A stretch of DNA of 18,226 nt from an uncultured Planctomycetales bacterium. GTDB taxonomy: Bacteria; Planctomycetota; Planctomycetia; Pirellulales; S012-138. The notes below the pieces were generated by a model, which searched no databases, had not been told where the DNA came from, and worked only from the letters and a program-made list of their open reading frames with translations. A program made the position numbers and the translations under genes. The first letter of the stretch is position 1. Each line of letters opens with the position of its first letter. The stretch covers positions 1-18,226 of the forward strand of contig CALJLD010000121.1 of NCBI GenBank assembly GCA_937982665.1, written 5' to 3'. Shown in pieces: positions 8,212 through 14,696 of this stretch.

Positions 8212-9069
8212 ATGCGCATCGCTTCCCCGCGCTGTTTGGTATTAGCATTGTCCGCCGTGGCCGTCCTTGCTGTCACGTCGCCTGCGGATGCTCAACACAC
8301 GGTTCTCACCAACGATACCGAAGGCGAGCATGTGCAAGGCTTTCGGCGTTTGGCCGCCGGCGTGGAATACACGTTCCCTGCGGATGTTGCTGTCAACGAT
8401 AGCGTCAGCCGCCACGACATGATTCACATCCTCAACAAGGATGGCGAGTTCGGCGTGCGGGACGATTCCGACAACATCGCCACCAATCAGAAGTTGGTGA
8501 ACAACGTTTGGGCGTTGGAACTGACCATCAAGCCCTGCCGGATGATGTGGGTGGATGTCCCCAACCCCAATGGCAAGTTTGACCGCAAGCTGGTGTGGTA
8601 CCTGTGGTATCACGTCAAAAACACAAGTGATCAGTCGGTCAAGTTCCTGCCTGAGTTCACGCTGCACTTGAAGGATGTGGACAAGTACTACAAGGATCGG
8701 CTGATTCCCGTGGCTGTCGAGCCGATCAAGCAACGGGAAGACCCCAAGCGAAACATCCATGACAGCGTGTCGATTACCGAGGTCGAAATCGCCCCCGCCG
8801 GCCAATCTGGCGATGAGGTCTGGGGCTGTGCTTGCTGGGAAGACATTGATCCCACCACGGACGAATTCTCGATCTATGTCCATGGGCTGACCAACGCTTA
8901 CCAGATGGAAGCCGTGGATAACCCGGATGGCAGCGGCAAGATGTGGGATTACACCTACAAGACGCTGCAAATCAACTTCAGCCGCCGTGGCGATGAGTTC
9001 CACGAGCATTCCGGCGAAGTCCGCCTGGGCGACTCCGAAGGCGTTGAATATCGCTGGGTTTATGAGTAA
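8212..9069 (+). CDS. Secreted protein of unknown function (285 residues)
   Basis: The product starts with a typical Sec signal peptide: MRIASPR, a hydrophobic core (LVLALSAVAVLAV) and a likely cut after ADA at residue 27. The mature chain is about 258 residues, hydrophilic and rich in aromatic residues, with alternating beta-type segments (WALELTIKPCRMMWVDVPNP, KLVWYLWYHVKNTS). That looks like an immunoglobulin- or beta-sandwich-type fold, as an inference from pattern only. A Cys pair (WGCACWED) sits in the middle. No catalytic motif is seen. I do not recognise a named family, though it has the look of conserved secreted planctomycete proteins. A weak AAGG lies a few bases upstream of the ATG. 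The strong promoter at 8053-8082 suggests good expression. Degenerate hairpin repeats begin 28 bases after its stop codon. Confidence 0.85.
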   Translation: MRIASPRCLVLALSAVAVLAVTSPADAQHTVLTNDTEGEHVQGFRRLAAGVEYTFPADVAVNDSVSRHDMIHILNKDGEFGVRDDSDNIATNQKLVNNVWALELTIKPCRMMWVDVPNPNGKFDRKLVWYLWYHVKNTSDQSVKFLPEFTLHLKDVDKYYKDRLIPVAVEPIKQREDPKRNIHDSVSITEVEIAPAGQSGDEVWGCACWEDIDPTTDEFSIYVHGLTNAYQMEAVDNPDGSGKMWDYTYKTLQINFSRRGDEFHEHSGEVRLGDSEGVEYRWVYE

Positions 9070-9096
9070 GATTCGGAGCTTCGCACGTTGCTGAGA

Positions 9097-9201
9097 ATTG
9101 GGTGCCGCCGGCTTGGCAAGGCACTCCGATAAATGGCAATTGGGTGCCATGAAAGGCATTCCAGGGAACGGCATTGGGTGCCACTAGCTCTGCCAGTGCC
9201 C
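9097..9201. repeat. Three spaced ATTGGGTGCC repeats with degenerate inverted halves
   Basis: ATTGGGTGCC occurs at 9097-9106, 9139-9148 and 9173-9182. Each is followed within a few bases by an inverted partner of GTGCC: GGCAC at 9120-9124, GGCA at 9155-9158, and AGTG at 9195-9198 after CACT. They look like eroded relatives of the hairpin repeats at 9571, 10408 and 10550. They lie between the secreted-protein gene and rpmA. Confidence 0.65.
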
Positions 9202-9296
9202 AAAAGCCACTTGCCCGCGATATCAGCTCAACGTGCGGACCAATCGCCGAACGCAAACGCTGCCCCAGCGGTCATTCATCGATACACGAGGAAGTC

Positions 9297-9548
9297 ATGG
9301 CACATAAAAAGGGACAAGGCTCCAGCCGGAACGGTCGCGATTCCAACGCGCAACGCCGTGGCGTCAAGAAGTACGGCGGCGAGGAAGTTCGCGCTGGAAA
9401 CATCATCATTCGCCAGGTGGGTAACTCTTTTGTGCCCGGAGCCGGCGTGGGTCAGGGGAATGACTTCACGCTCTTTGCCTTGAAGGATGGCTTCGTGAAG
9501 TTTGACCGCGGCGGACGTCGCGTCAGCGTTGTGCCGGAACGCAACTAA
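9297..9548 (+). CDS. rpmA: 50S ribosomal protein L27
   Basis: L27 is a large-subunit protein whose N-terminal tail reaches the peptidyl-transferase centre. The 83-residue product has the family signature from the first residue: MAHKKGQGSSRNGRDSN, then GVKKYGGE, AGNIIIRQVG, FVPGAGVGQGNDFTLFAL and DGFVKFDRGG. Basic residues follow the initiator, and there is no N-terminal extension of the kind that needs proteolytic removal in Firmicutes. The ATG at 9297 is fixed by homology and by a GAGGAAG ribosome binding site just upstream; the open frame extends 41 codons further back, but that part is repeat-containing and not L27-like. The usual neighbour rplU (L21) is not upstream and Obg is not downstream, so the gene stands alone. 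A perfect hairpin lies 29-51 bases after its stop codon. Confidence 0.97.
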   Translation: MAHKKGQGSSRNGRDSNAQRRGVKKYGGEEVRAGNIIIRQVGNSFVPGAGVGQGNDFTLFALKDGFVKFDRGGRRVSVVPERN

Positions 9549-9570
9549 GTCATCGCACCACTCGATTTTC

Positions 9571-9599
9571 GGGTGCCACTGCTGGCTTGTCCAGCAGTG
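9571..9599 (+). repeat. Hairpin repeat copy 1 (plus orientation), downstream of rpmA
   Basis: GGGTGC is followed by a perfect 9-bp inverted repeat: CACTGCTGG (9577-9585), loop CTTGT, CCAGCAGTG (9591-9599). It lies 23 bases after the rpmA stop codon and could act as an RNA-stabilising or terminating hairpin there, although no T-run follows. Confidence 0.85.
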
Positions 9600-10119
9600 T
9601 CCGGCGTTAGGTTAATGCAAATCGAAACGCTAGCTTGTCGCAGCACTAGACTAGGTATTCGCAGTAAGTCATTGCATCTCCGCGCTGCAAAACGCGCGCG
9701 GCATCTCCACGCGGTGATTGGAGCTGCGGTCATTGCGTCACTCGCCGCCACTCTGCGTTCAGTCTTTCGACGCCCATCGGCGCGGTTGATCGTTTGGCCC
9801 GAAGTTCCGTTTATCGGCGCAGCGGATTCGCCCATCGGGATCATGAATGGCACCGGCTGAGCAAACGCTCAAATCACGAAAAGCCAACCGTGTCCCCGCT
9901 GATGGGGGGCGAAGATTCTGGCATGTCAGGCAGCACATCAGACACATTGTTTGCCGACTGTTATATGGTACATCTGACACTAACATTGCGAATCTGACTG
10001 CAAGACGGCTAGCGATATTGACTGCTACATCATCTGCGAATCCCCTCGCTAGAGTTTTTTTTCTGCATTGACAGGTGGCAGCGTGCGGCTGCGGAAAGCA
10101 TGGGTGCCAGGGTGCACCG

Positions 10120-10323
10120 GTGGCATGGTCACATCGCGAGGAACGCAGTTCGAGCAGGGTGACCATGAATACGCGTTGGGATCAGATCAGCCCTGCATTA
10201 GAGTATGCGTGCGTAGGTCACTAATTCGTTGAGCTGGCCTCGTCTAACTTCACGCAAGCGGACGCCGCACGTGGCAGAAAACGCATTCATGGTCACCTAT
10301 ACTGCGCGATGTGACCATGCCAC
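10120..10323. repeat. 204-base nested inverted-repeat element
   Basis: The outer arms are 19 bp and perfect: GTGGCATGGTCACATCGCG at 10120-10138 and its complement at 10305-10323. The inner arms are 13 bp and perfect: GGTGACCATGAAT at 10158-10170 and its complement at 10285-10297. Five further pairs (GCGTT, 10173-10177, with AACGC, 10280-10284) follow after a 2-base bulge. The 9-mer CATGGTCAC or its complement occurs four times (10124, 10159, 10288, 10311), so each half is itself a smaller inverted repeat. No open reading frame is convincing inside. It looks like a non-autonomous, MITE-like element or a structured RNA. Confidence 0.8.
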
Positions 10324-10407
10324 GCACATCGCTGCTTGCCAGTGGATAGCATGTTTTGGCGAAGGCGGACCAACATGTCGCAGCTATGCTTCGTTGATGC
10401 TCGCCTG

Positions 10408-10436
10408 GGGTGCCACTGCTGGCTTGCCCAGCAGTG
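10408..10436 (+). repeat. Hairpin repeat copy 2 (plus orientation)
   Basis: GGGTGC then CACTGCTGG (10414-10422), loop CTTGC, CCAGCAGTG (10428-10436). It is identical to copy 1 over 29 bases except for one loop base (C for T). It faces copy 3 in inverted orientation. Confidence 0.85.
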
Positions 10437-10523
10437 CTTTTCTTTGGCTCCAGCGTTGGTACGGCCGTGCGAGATCAGGGTGAATTCAAACAGGTGTGTA
10501 CGTCGCCACTTCCACGTGAACCA

Positions 10524-10550
10524 CACTGCTGGACAAGCCAGCAGTGGCAC
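10524..10550 (-). repeat. Hairpin repeat copy 3 (minus orientation)
   Basis: CACTGCTGG (10524-10532), loop ACAAG, CCAGCAGTG (10538-10546), then GCAC. The reverse complement is identical to copy 1 over 27 bases, including the loop. Copies 2 and 3 therefore form a larger inverted pair about 88 bases apart. Confidence 0.85.
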
Positions 10551-10756
10551 ACGACGTGAGAAGTTACACCCTGGTGGCATCGAACATATGCAGGGCAGCT
10601 TACGATCGTCATTCAAACACAACTGCAAGAAACACCGGCAGGCGAAAACACTGGAACACGATGCTTGCCAGTGCACGCATTGTCGAACAAACGCCAGAAC
10701 GCCCCGCCTGCCAACTTGCACCTTTCGGTCTGCTCCATCGCGTGCGATATTGGAGC

Positions 10757-10803
10757 GGGGACTTGTTGCGCCAACGCCAGCAAGTCCTGCGACGATTGTC
10801 CCC
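10757..10803 (+). promoter_or_regulatory. Two mutually exclusive hairpins just upstream of argH
   Basis: GGACTTG (10759-10765) pairs perfectly with CAAGTCC (10781-10787), with a smaller GCG/CGC stem and CCAA loop inside. The overlapping GGGGAC (10757-10762) can instead pair with GTCCCC (10798-10803). The two structures share bases and cannot form together. They end 27 bases before the argH start. No T-run follows, so this is not a standard attenuator; a leader role is inferred only. Confidence 0.4.
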
Positions 10804-10830
10804 ACTCTCTAAATACTCTCGCAACCCATC

Positions 10831-12240
10831 GTGGCTGATTCTCCTCTCTCTCGTTCCGGCGTGTTTTCCAAAGGGCCTGACGCGGCGTTGCGTCGGTTTA
10901 CGGAGAGTGTCAGCTTTGACCGTCGGCTGGCCGAGTACGACCTTCAGGGTTCGCTGGCTCATGCGGAGATGCTCTTCCGCCAGAAGTTGCTCACGGCTGA
11001 GGAGCGGGATGAGATTGCCAAAGGGCTGACGCAGATTGGTGACGAGATTGCCGCCGGCCAGTTTGATTGGCGCGAGGACCTGGAAGATGTTCACATGAAC
11101 ATCGAGCAGGCGTTGATTGACCGGATTGGAGATACCGGCCGCAAGTTGCACACCGCCCGCAGCCGGAATGATCAGGTTTCGACCGACGTGCGGCTATGGA
11201 CGAGGGCCGCCATCGATCAGATCGACGCGCGGTTGCTGGCGATCCAGAAAGCGTTTGTGGAACGCTGCGACGCGGACGTGGATGTCATCGTCCCGGCGTA
11301 CACGCACTTACGCCGCGCGCAGCCGGTTTCGGCCGCGCACTACTGGCTGGCCTATTGCGAAAAGTTCGAACGCGATCGGCAGCGTTTGCACGATTGCCGT
11401 GTGCGGGTCAATCAATGCCCTTTGGGCACGGCCGCTGTTGCGGGAACCTCGCTTCCCATCGATCGTCAATACACGGCCGCGGCGTTGGGCTTTGCCGGAG
11501 TGGTGGCCAACAGCCTGGACAGTTCCAGCGATCGCGATTTCTTGATTGAGTTTGTGTTCGATCTTTCGCTGATTGCCGCGCATCTGTCCGGTTGGGCGGA
11601 AGAGTGGATCTTGTGGTCGGGCGTGGAGTTTGACTTTCTGCACTTGCCGGAAGAGTTTTGCACCGGCTCTTCCATCATGCCGCAGAAGATCAACCCGGAC
11701 GTGCTGGAGATCATTCGCGGCAAGACGGCCCGCGTGTATGGTTCGCTTTCCGCTCTGTTGATGCTGATCAAAGGACTTCCGCTGGCATACAACCGTGACT
11801 TGCAGGAAGACAAGCCGCCGGTGTTTGATGCCTTTGATACGGTGCTGGATTCGTTGGATCTGGCCGCGCCCATTGTTCGCGGCGCGGCGCTCAAGCCGGA
11901 AGCCATTTCCGCCCGGCTGGACGATGGCTATCTGGACGCCACCACGTTGATGGAATACCTGATTGCGCGAGGGATTCCGCAACGCACGGCCCATCATCAG
12001 GTTGGGGCGATTGTGCGTCAGGCGATGGATAAGTCGCTCACTCTGGCGGAGTTACCACTTTCCGACTATCAGGCGATCGATTCAGCGATTGACGAATCCA
12101 TCTATGAAGTCTTGGGCGCGGATAACGCAGCCGCGGCCTTCGTCAGCGAGGGTTCCGGTGCCCCGGCGGAAGTTCGCAAACAGATTGAACTCTGGAAGGC
12201 TCATGTGACGAATTCGACGGCAGCGGTGGATTCCACCTGA
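10831..12240 (+). CDS. argH: Argininosuccinate lyase
   Basis: ArgH splits argininosuccinate into arginine and fumarate, the last step of arginine synthesis, as a cytoplasmic homotetramer of the fumarase/aspartase superfamily. The 469-residue protein has the expected length and signatures: FSKGPDAALRRFTESVSFDRRL near the N-terminus, EDVHMNIEQALIDRIG, TARSRNDQVSTDVRLW, YTHLRRAQPVSAAHYWLAY, and the superfamily signature GSSIMPQKINPD at 279-290. The catalytic serine is probably S281. The usual MPQKKNPD reads MPQKINPD here, a mild change. LPLAYNRDLQEDKPPVFDAFDT completes the fingerprint. The start is GTG at 10831, which gives an N-terminus (MADSPLSRSGVFSKGPD) matching the family; a second GTG at 10861 is possible. 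argG and other arg genes are not nearby. A pair of competing hairpins precedes the start. Confidence 0.96.
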   Translation: MADSPLSRSGVFSKGPDAALRRFTESVSFDRRLAEYDLQGSLAHAEMLFRQKLLTAEERDEIAKGLTQIGDEIAAGQFDWREDLEDVHMNIEQALIDRIGDTGRKLHTARSRNDQVSTDVRLWTRAAIDQIDARLLAIQKAFVERCDADVDVIVPAYTHLRRAQPVSAAHYWLAYCEKFERDRQRLHDCRVRVNQCPLGTAAVAGTSLPIDRQYTAAALGFAGVVANSLDSSSDRDFLIEFVFDLSLIAAHLSGWAEEWILWSGVEFDFLHLPEEFCTGSSIMPQKINPDVLEIIRGKTARVYGSLSALLMLIKGLPLAYNRDLQEDKPPVFDAFDTVLDSLDLAAPIVRGAALKPEAISARLDDGYLDATTLMEYLIARGIPQRTAHHQVGAIVRQAMDKSLTLAELPLSDYQAIDSAIDESIYEVLGADNAAAAFVSEGSGAPAEVRKQIELWKAHVTNSTAAVDST

Positions 12241-12324
12241 GAAAGCGCAGTATGATCCGCAGAGACGACAAAGTCCCACCGCCCGGGATGAACTGCAAAA
12301 GAATGTGAGCTGGAAAAGGTGAGC

Positions 12325-12330
12325 TAGAAT
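12325..12330 (+). promoter_or_regulatory. Candidate -10 box (TAGAAT) for the DUF454 gene
   Basis: TAGAAT lies 43 bases upstream of the DUF454 ATG in the 133-base spacer after argH. No good -35 partner is seen. The same hexamer precedes two other plus-strand genes in the window (14622, 16180). Confidence 0.35.
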
Positions 12331-12373
12331 TGTGCGGTTTGTCCGTCCCTGACACCCACTTCGGCGGTCGCAA

Positions 12374-12901
12374 ATGACGCAGTTGCAAATGCCCCGGCGT
12401 GAACGCTTGAGCCAGACGGCTCCAGGGCAGTTGCTTGCGCAGGGCGAAAGCTCCCGGACGTTGACACCACGCGCAGACGTGCCTGTCCCGTCGACGGAAC
12501 AAGCGCAAGCAATCACTCCTTCCCAGGTCACAGGGCTGCGGCGAGTGACCTACATCGGCATTGCGTTTGGTTTCCTGGGTTTGGGGTTCCTGGGCGCGTT
12601 TTTGCCGGGGCTGCCGACAACACCCTTCCTGTTGCTCACCAGTTACTTTCTCGTTCGCTCGTCACCGCGCTTGCATGCGAAAGTGCTGAAGATGCCCATC
12701 GTCGGTCGCTTCCTGGCCGATTGGCGCGAGAAGCGCGGCATTCGACCACGCGTCAAAGTGCTGGCGTTCGTCATTGTCCTGGCCGTACTGGCCATCTCCC
12801 TTTCGGTTTCGCTGCTGCCGACTTTCGCCAAAGTCACCATCGCCAGCCTGGGCGCAATTGGCCTGACGGTGATCTATCGCTTGCCGACGATCAAGGTTTG
12901 A
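12374..12901 (+). CDS. DUF454 (YbaN-like) inner membrane protein
   Basis: The 175-residue protein carries a DUF454 domain from about residue 54 to the end. It has a first hydrophobic pair (TYIGIAFGFLGLGFLGAFLP), the family motif LPGLPTTPFLLL (78-88), SYFLVRSSPRLH, then GRFLADWREKRGI and two further membrane helices (about 128-150 and 152-168). The role of DUF454/YbaN proteins is not established. Ahead of the domain is a 53-residue hydrophilic extension rich in Gln, Pro and Ser that typical members lack; an internal start is possible, but the first in-frame ATG near the domain is the one used. It lies 133 bases downstream of argH on the same strand and converges, with a 9-base gap, on the DUF2007 gene. 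Confidence 0.85.
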   Translation: MTQLQMPRRERLSQTAPGQLLAQGESSRTLTPRADVPVPSTEQAQAITPSQVTGLRRVTYIGIAFGFLGLGFLGAFLPGLPTTPFLLLTSYFLVRSSPRLHAKVLKMPIVGRFLADWREKRGIRPRVKVLAFVIVLAVLAISLSVSLLPTFAKVTIASLGAIGLTVIYRLPTIKV

Positions 12902-12910
12902 TTGCGAGCG

Positions 12911-13528
12911 CTAGGAACTGCCGCGGAACCACTCATACAGACGCCACATGGCATCGTCCCCCAGCGCGTGAATGACCGCCGCCGCAACGGCGGTGATCGT
13001 CATGACGATGAGTAGATGCTTGATCTGGAACTGAGGCGGACCGAATGTGGAGCGCGGGCCATCTCGAAAGCCGCATTCATAACACAGCAAAGTGATCGTG
13101 CGGAACGGCAAGGGAAAGCCAAGCAATAAGAAAGAGAGAAAGATCCAACGCCGGCTCATGCGGTCGATATCGACGTTTTGTGAACCGCATTTTGAGCAAG
13201 CGAGATTCGTCGTCGCATCTTCATCAACCACCCGCTCGTCAATAACCGGCGCGGCGACTTCCTCACCGGCATCCGCGGTCGAAAGATCAGCCGGCAAGGT
13301 TGGCGGTTCGTCAAGAATCGCGCAAGCGTCTGGCAGGTGCTCGCGCGGAACGGAGACTCTGACGCCGCCGCAGGCATTGGCCTCTCTCCAGAAGGTCATG
13401 ACATAGAACTCGCTTTCAACGAAGGCTGGGATTCCGTTTGCGGCGAGGAGATTCCGCGCGGTCCAAGCTTCGATGTACGTCCAATAGGACGCAACTGTGG
13501 TGATGCGAATTGGTTCACTCTTCGCCAT
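12911..13528 (-). CDS. DUF2007 domain protein with zinc ribbon and membrane helices
   Basis: The 205-residue protein opens with a DUF2007-type domain (about 7-73): IRITTVASYWTYIEAWTARN, LLAANGIPAFVESE and GGVRVSVPREHLPDACAIL, a ferredoxin-like fold sometimes called a putative signal-transducing module. An acidic linker (about 75-108) follows. The next part is a zinc-ribbon-like region with CSKC at 111-114 and CYEC at 149-152. The stretch between the two knuckles (about 128-147, WIFLSFLLLGFPLPF) is hydrophobic. A second hydrophobic helix, likely a membrane anchor, spans about 168-190 (HLLIVMTITAVAAAVIHAL). It probably sits at the inner membrane with the DUF2007 domain in the cytoplasm; its partner is unknown. 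A TATAGT candidate -10 is at 13583-13578, about 50 bases upstream. Confidence 0.83.
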   Translation of the reverse strand: MAKSEPIRITTVASYWTYIEAWTARNLLAANGIPAFVESEFYVMTFWREANACGGVRVSVPREHLPDACAILDEPPTLPADLSTADAGEEVAAPVIDERVVDEDATTNLACSKCGSQNVDIDRMSRRWIFLSFLLLGFPLPFRTITLLCYECGFRDGPRSTFGPPQFQIKHLLIVMTITAVAAAVIHALGDDAMWRLYEWFRGSS

Positions 13529-13637
13529 GCGCTATCCACAGGTCGGCTGATGCCAAACGGTCGACTTGTAATTCGCGACTATACTCCTTACCTCGCGGAC
13601 AAACTTCGCCGAATTGGAGTTTGGTCCGCTTTGCATT

Positions 13638-14519
13638 CTAGCCGTCTTCCGTGGCTGAGCTTCTTTCAAAGCGCAGCCCACAGCCACGCAGCACTAGGAT
13701 GACGATCGTTATGCAAATCAGCCCTGCCACCGCTGGGATAGCAACCAGCGTCACTCCAAACGCGTCGTTGTAAAAGGCATTCACGAGCGGCCTTCCGGCA
13801 TCGAAGCGCGTGTCAGCAACCGCATAGTACGTGAAAGCCGCTGCTAGGCCAAAGAAAGACATGATGTAGCACGTTGCGGCCAGCGCCTTGCAGCGATTGG
13901 CCAAGAGCAATCGGGCAAAGACATTGACGTGAAGGACAGCCAGCACCGGGGAGAAGATGTAGGCCCAGAGAATTGCGATTTCGCGCAACTCGGCCGGATC
14001 GTAGGTCAGCGGGGTTACGCCGAGGGCAACGAGTATCGTCAGCCAAATCGCATCGCCGATTGAGATTTGCCAACGGCGTTCGGAATCTCGTGAGACGGTT
14101 GCGAAGAGTCGCCAACCGCGGATTCGGGTGACCACTGCGAATATTGCTGCAAGCCAGCACGCAGCAAGCACGTTGGCGCTGTAGGGGCGGGTGACCGTTT
14201 CTGGATACGCATCACTGACCTTGCTGACAACGAAGGGTAGCGCGACCACGAGTCCGAGCATTGCAATGAAGATCCGAAGGGTCGTTCTTACTGCCAGCGT
14301 TAGCGTTGCGAAAAGCGCAATGCCTGCGGCAAGAAGTCCGAAGTAAATGTCGTCCCAAAGTTCAACATATCGCCTGACTCGAGTGGCGTTCCCCAGCCAA
14401 TGGCAAGAAAGCAAAAGTGAGACTTGTCCAAGGGCCAGTAGCGCAACCGTAGTCGTAACTCGGCACTTTTGCCGGAGAGTTAATAGAGTCAATTCATGAG
14501 ATGCCGGCTCTTCGGCCAT
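13638..14519 (-). CDS. Polytopic membrane protein of unknown function
   Basis: From the ATG at 14519 (MAEEPASHELTLLTLRQK) the product is about 293 residues with roughly eight hydrophobic segments. Examples are TTTVALLALGQVSLLLSCHWLG, YFGLLAAGIALFATLTLAV, IFIAMLGLVVALPFVVS, VLAACWLAAIFAVV and a final one (LVAIPAVAGLICITIVILVL). The open frame runs 52 codons further upstream to 14675, but that part is Arg/Cys-rich, overlaps the likely thiolase promoter and is not membrane-like, so I excluded it. No transporter or enzyme signature was recognised. Clade-specific membrane proteins of this kind are common in planctomycetes, which is inference. Its TAG stop codon lies inside a minus-strand TAGAAT hexamer (13640-13635), 107 bases before the DUF2007 gene on the same strand. 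Confidence 0.75.
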   Translation of the reverse strand: MAEEPASHELTLLTLRQKCRVTTTVALLALGQVSLLLSCHWLGNATRVRRYVELWDDIYFGLLAAGIALFATLTLAVRTTLRIFIAMLGLVVALPFVVSKVSDAYPETVTRPYSANVLAACWLAAIFAVVTRIRGWRLFATVSRDSERRWQISIGDAIWLTILVALGVTPLTYDPAELREIAILWAYIFSPVLAVLHVNVFARLLLANRCKALAATCYIMSFFGLAAAFTYYAVADTRFDAGRPLVNAFYNDAFGVTLVAIPAVAGLICITIVILVLRGCGLRFERSSATEDG

Positions 14520-14597
14520 TTCGGCGCTCGATTGAGTTACTTGGGAGACTCTGTTTCGCGCCCCTGAGCATTGTAAGGCCTGCCGACCAACGCGCCA

Positions 14598-14627
14598 TCG
14601 ACGTCTGCAGGCTAATAGCGGTAGAAT
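14598..14627 (+). promoter_or_regulatory. Candidate promoter for the thiolase gene
   Basis: TAGAAT (14622-14627) with TCGACG (14598-14603, 4 of 6 matches to TTGACA) at 18-base spacing lies 70 bases before the thiolase ATG, in the spacer shared with the divergent membrane-protein gene. Confidence 0.45.
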
Positions 14628-14696
14628 ACGGCAACCCATTTGCTTCACTGCGCCGACGCCAGATTCGAAACACACCCTCGCTTGCGAGTTTCACCC

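Larger units (their letters stand above)
9549..10830. other. Long repeat-rich intergenic region between rpmA and argH
   Basis: About 1.28 kb with no credible gene: open frames on both strands are short, run through the inverted repeats and show no domain. It holds three full copies of a 9-bp-stem hairpin, a 204-base nested palindrome and two competing hairpins before argH, all listed separately. It also contains a T8 run (10055-10062) preceded by CTAGCG/CGCTAG arms (10009-10014 and 10047-10052), a weak terminator-like arrangement. Confidence 0.7.

Noticed and set aside
9097..9182. Three spaced short repeats considered as a CRISPR array
   Set aside because: The common core is only 10 bases, spacing is unequal (42 and 34) and there are no cas genes; each unit is a degenerate hairpin.
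9545..9853. 102-codon minus-strand and 95-codon plus-strand frames after rpmA
   Set aside because: Both run through the hairpin repeat and show Arg/Ala/Ser-rich composition with no domain; they look like chance frames in repeat-rich spacer.
10009..10062. Intrinsic terminator: CTAGCG/CGCTAG arms followed by eight Ts
   Set aside because: The loop would be 32 bases and the stem only 6 bp, with no transcribed gene just upstream. Kept only as a remark in the spacer entry.
10293..10812. 158- and 170-codon overlapping frames on both strands before argH
   Set aside because: They translate through hairpin copies 2 and 3 and the nested palindrome, and are rich in Cys, His and Arg with no family resemblance.
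14520..14675. N-terminal extension of the polytopic membrane protein to 14675
   Set aside because: The extra 52 residues are Arg/Cys-rich and cover the candidate thiolase promoter. The ATG at 14519 gives a more natural N-terminus.
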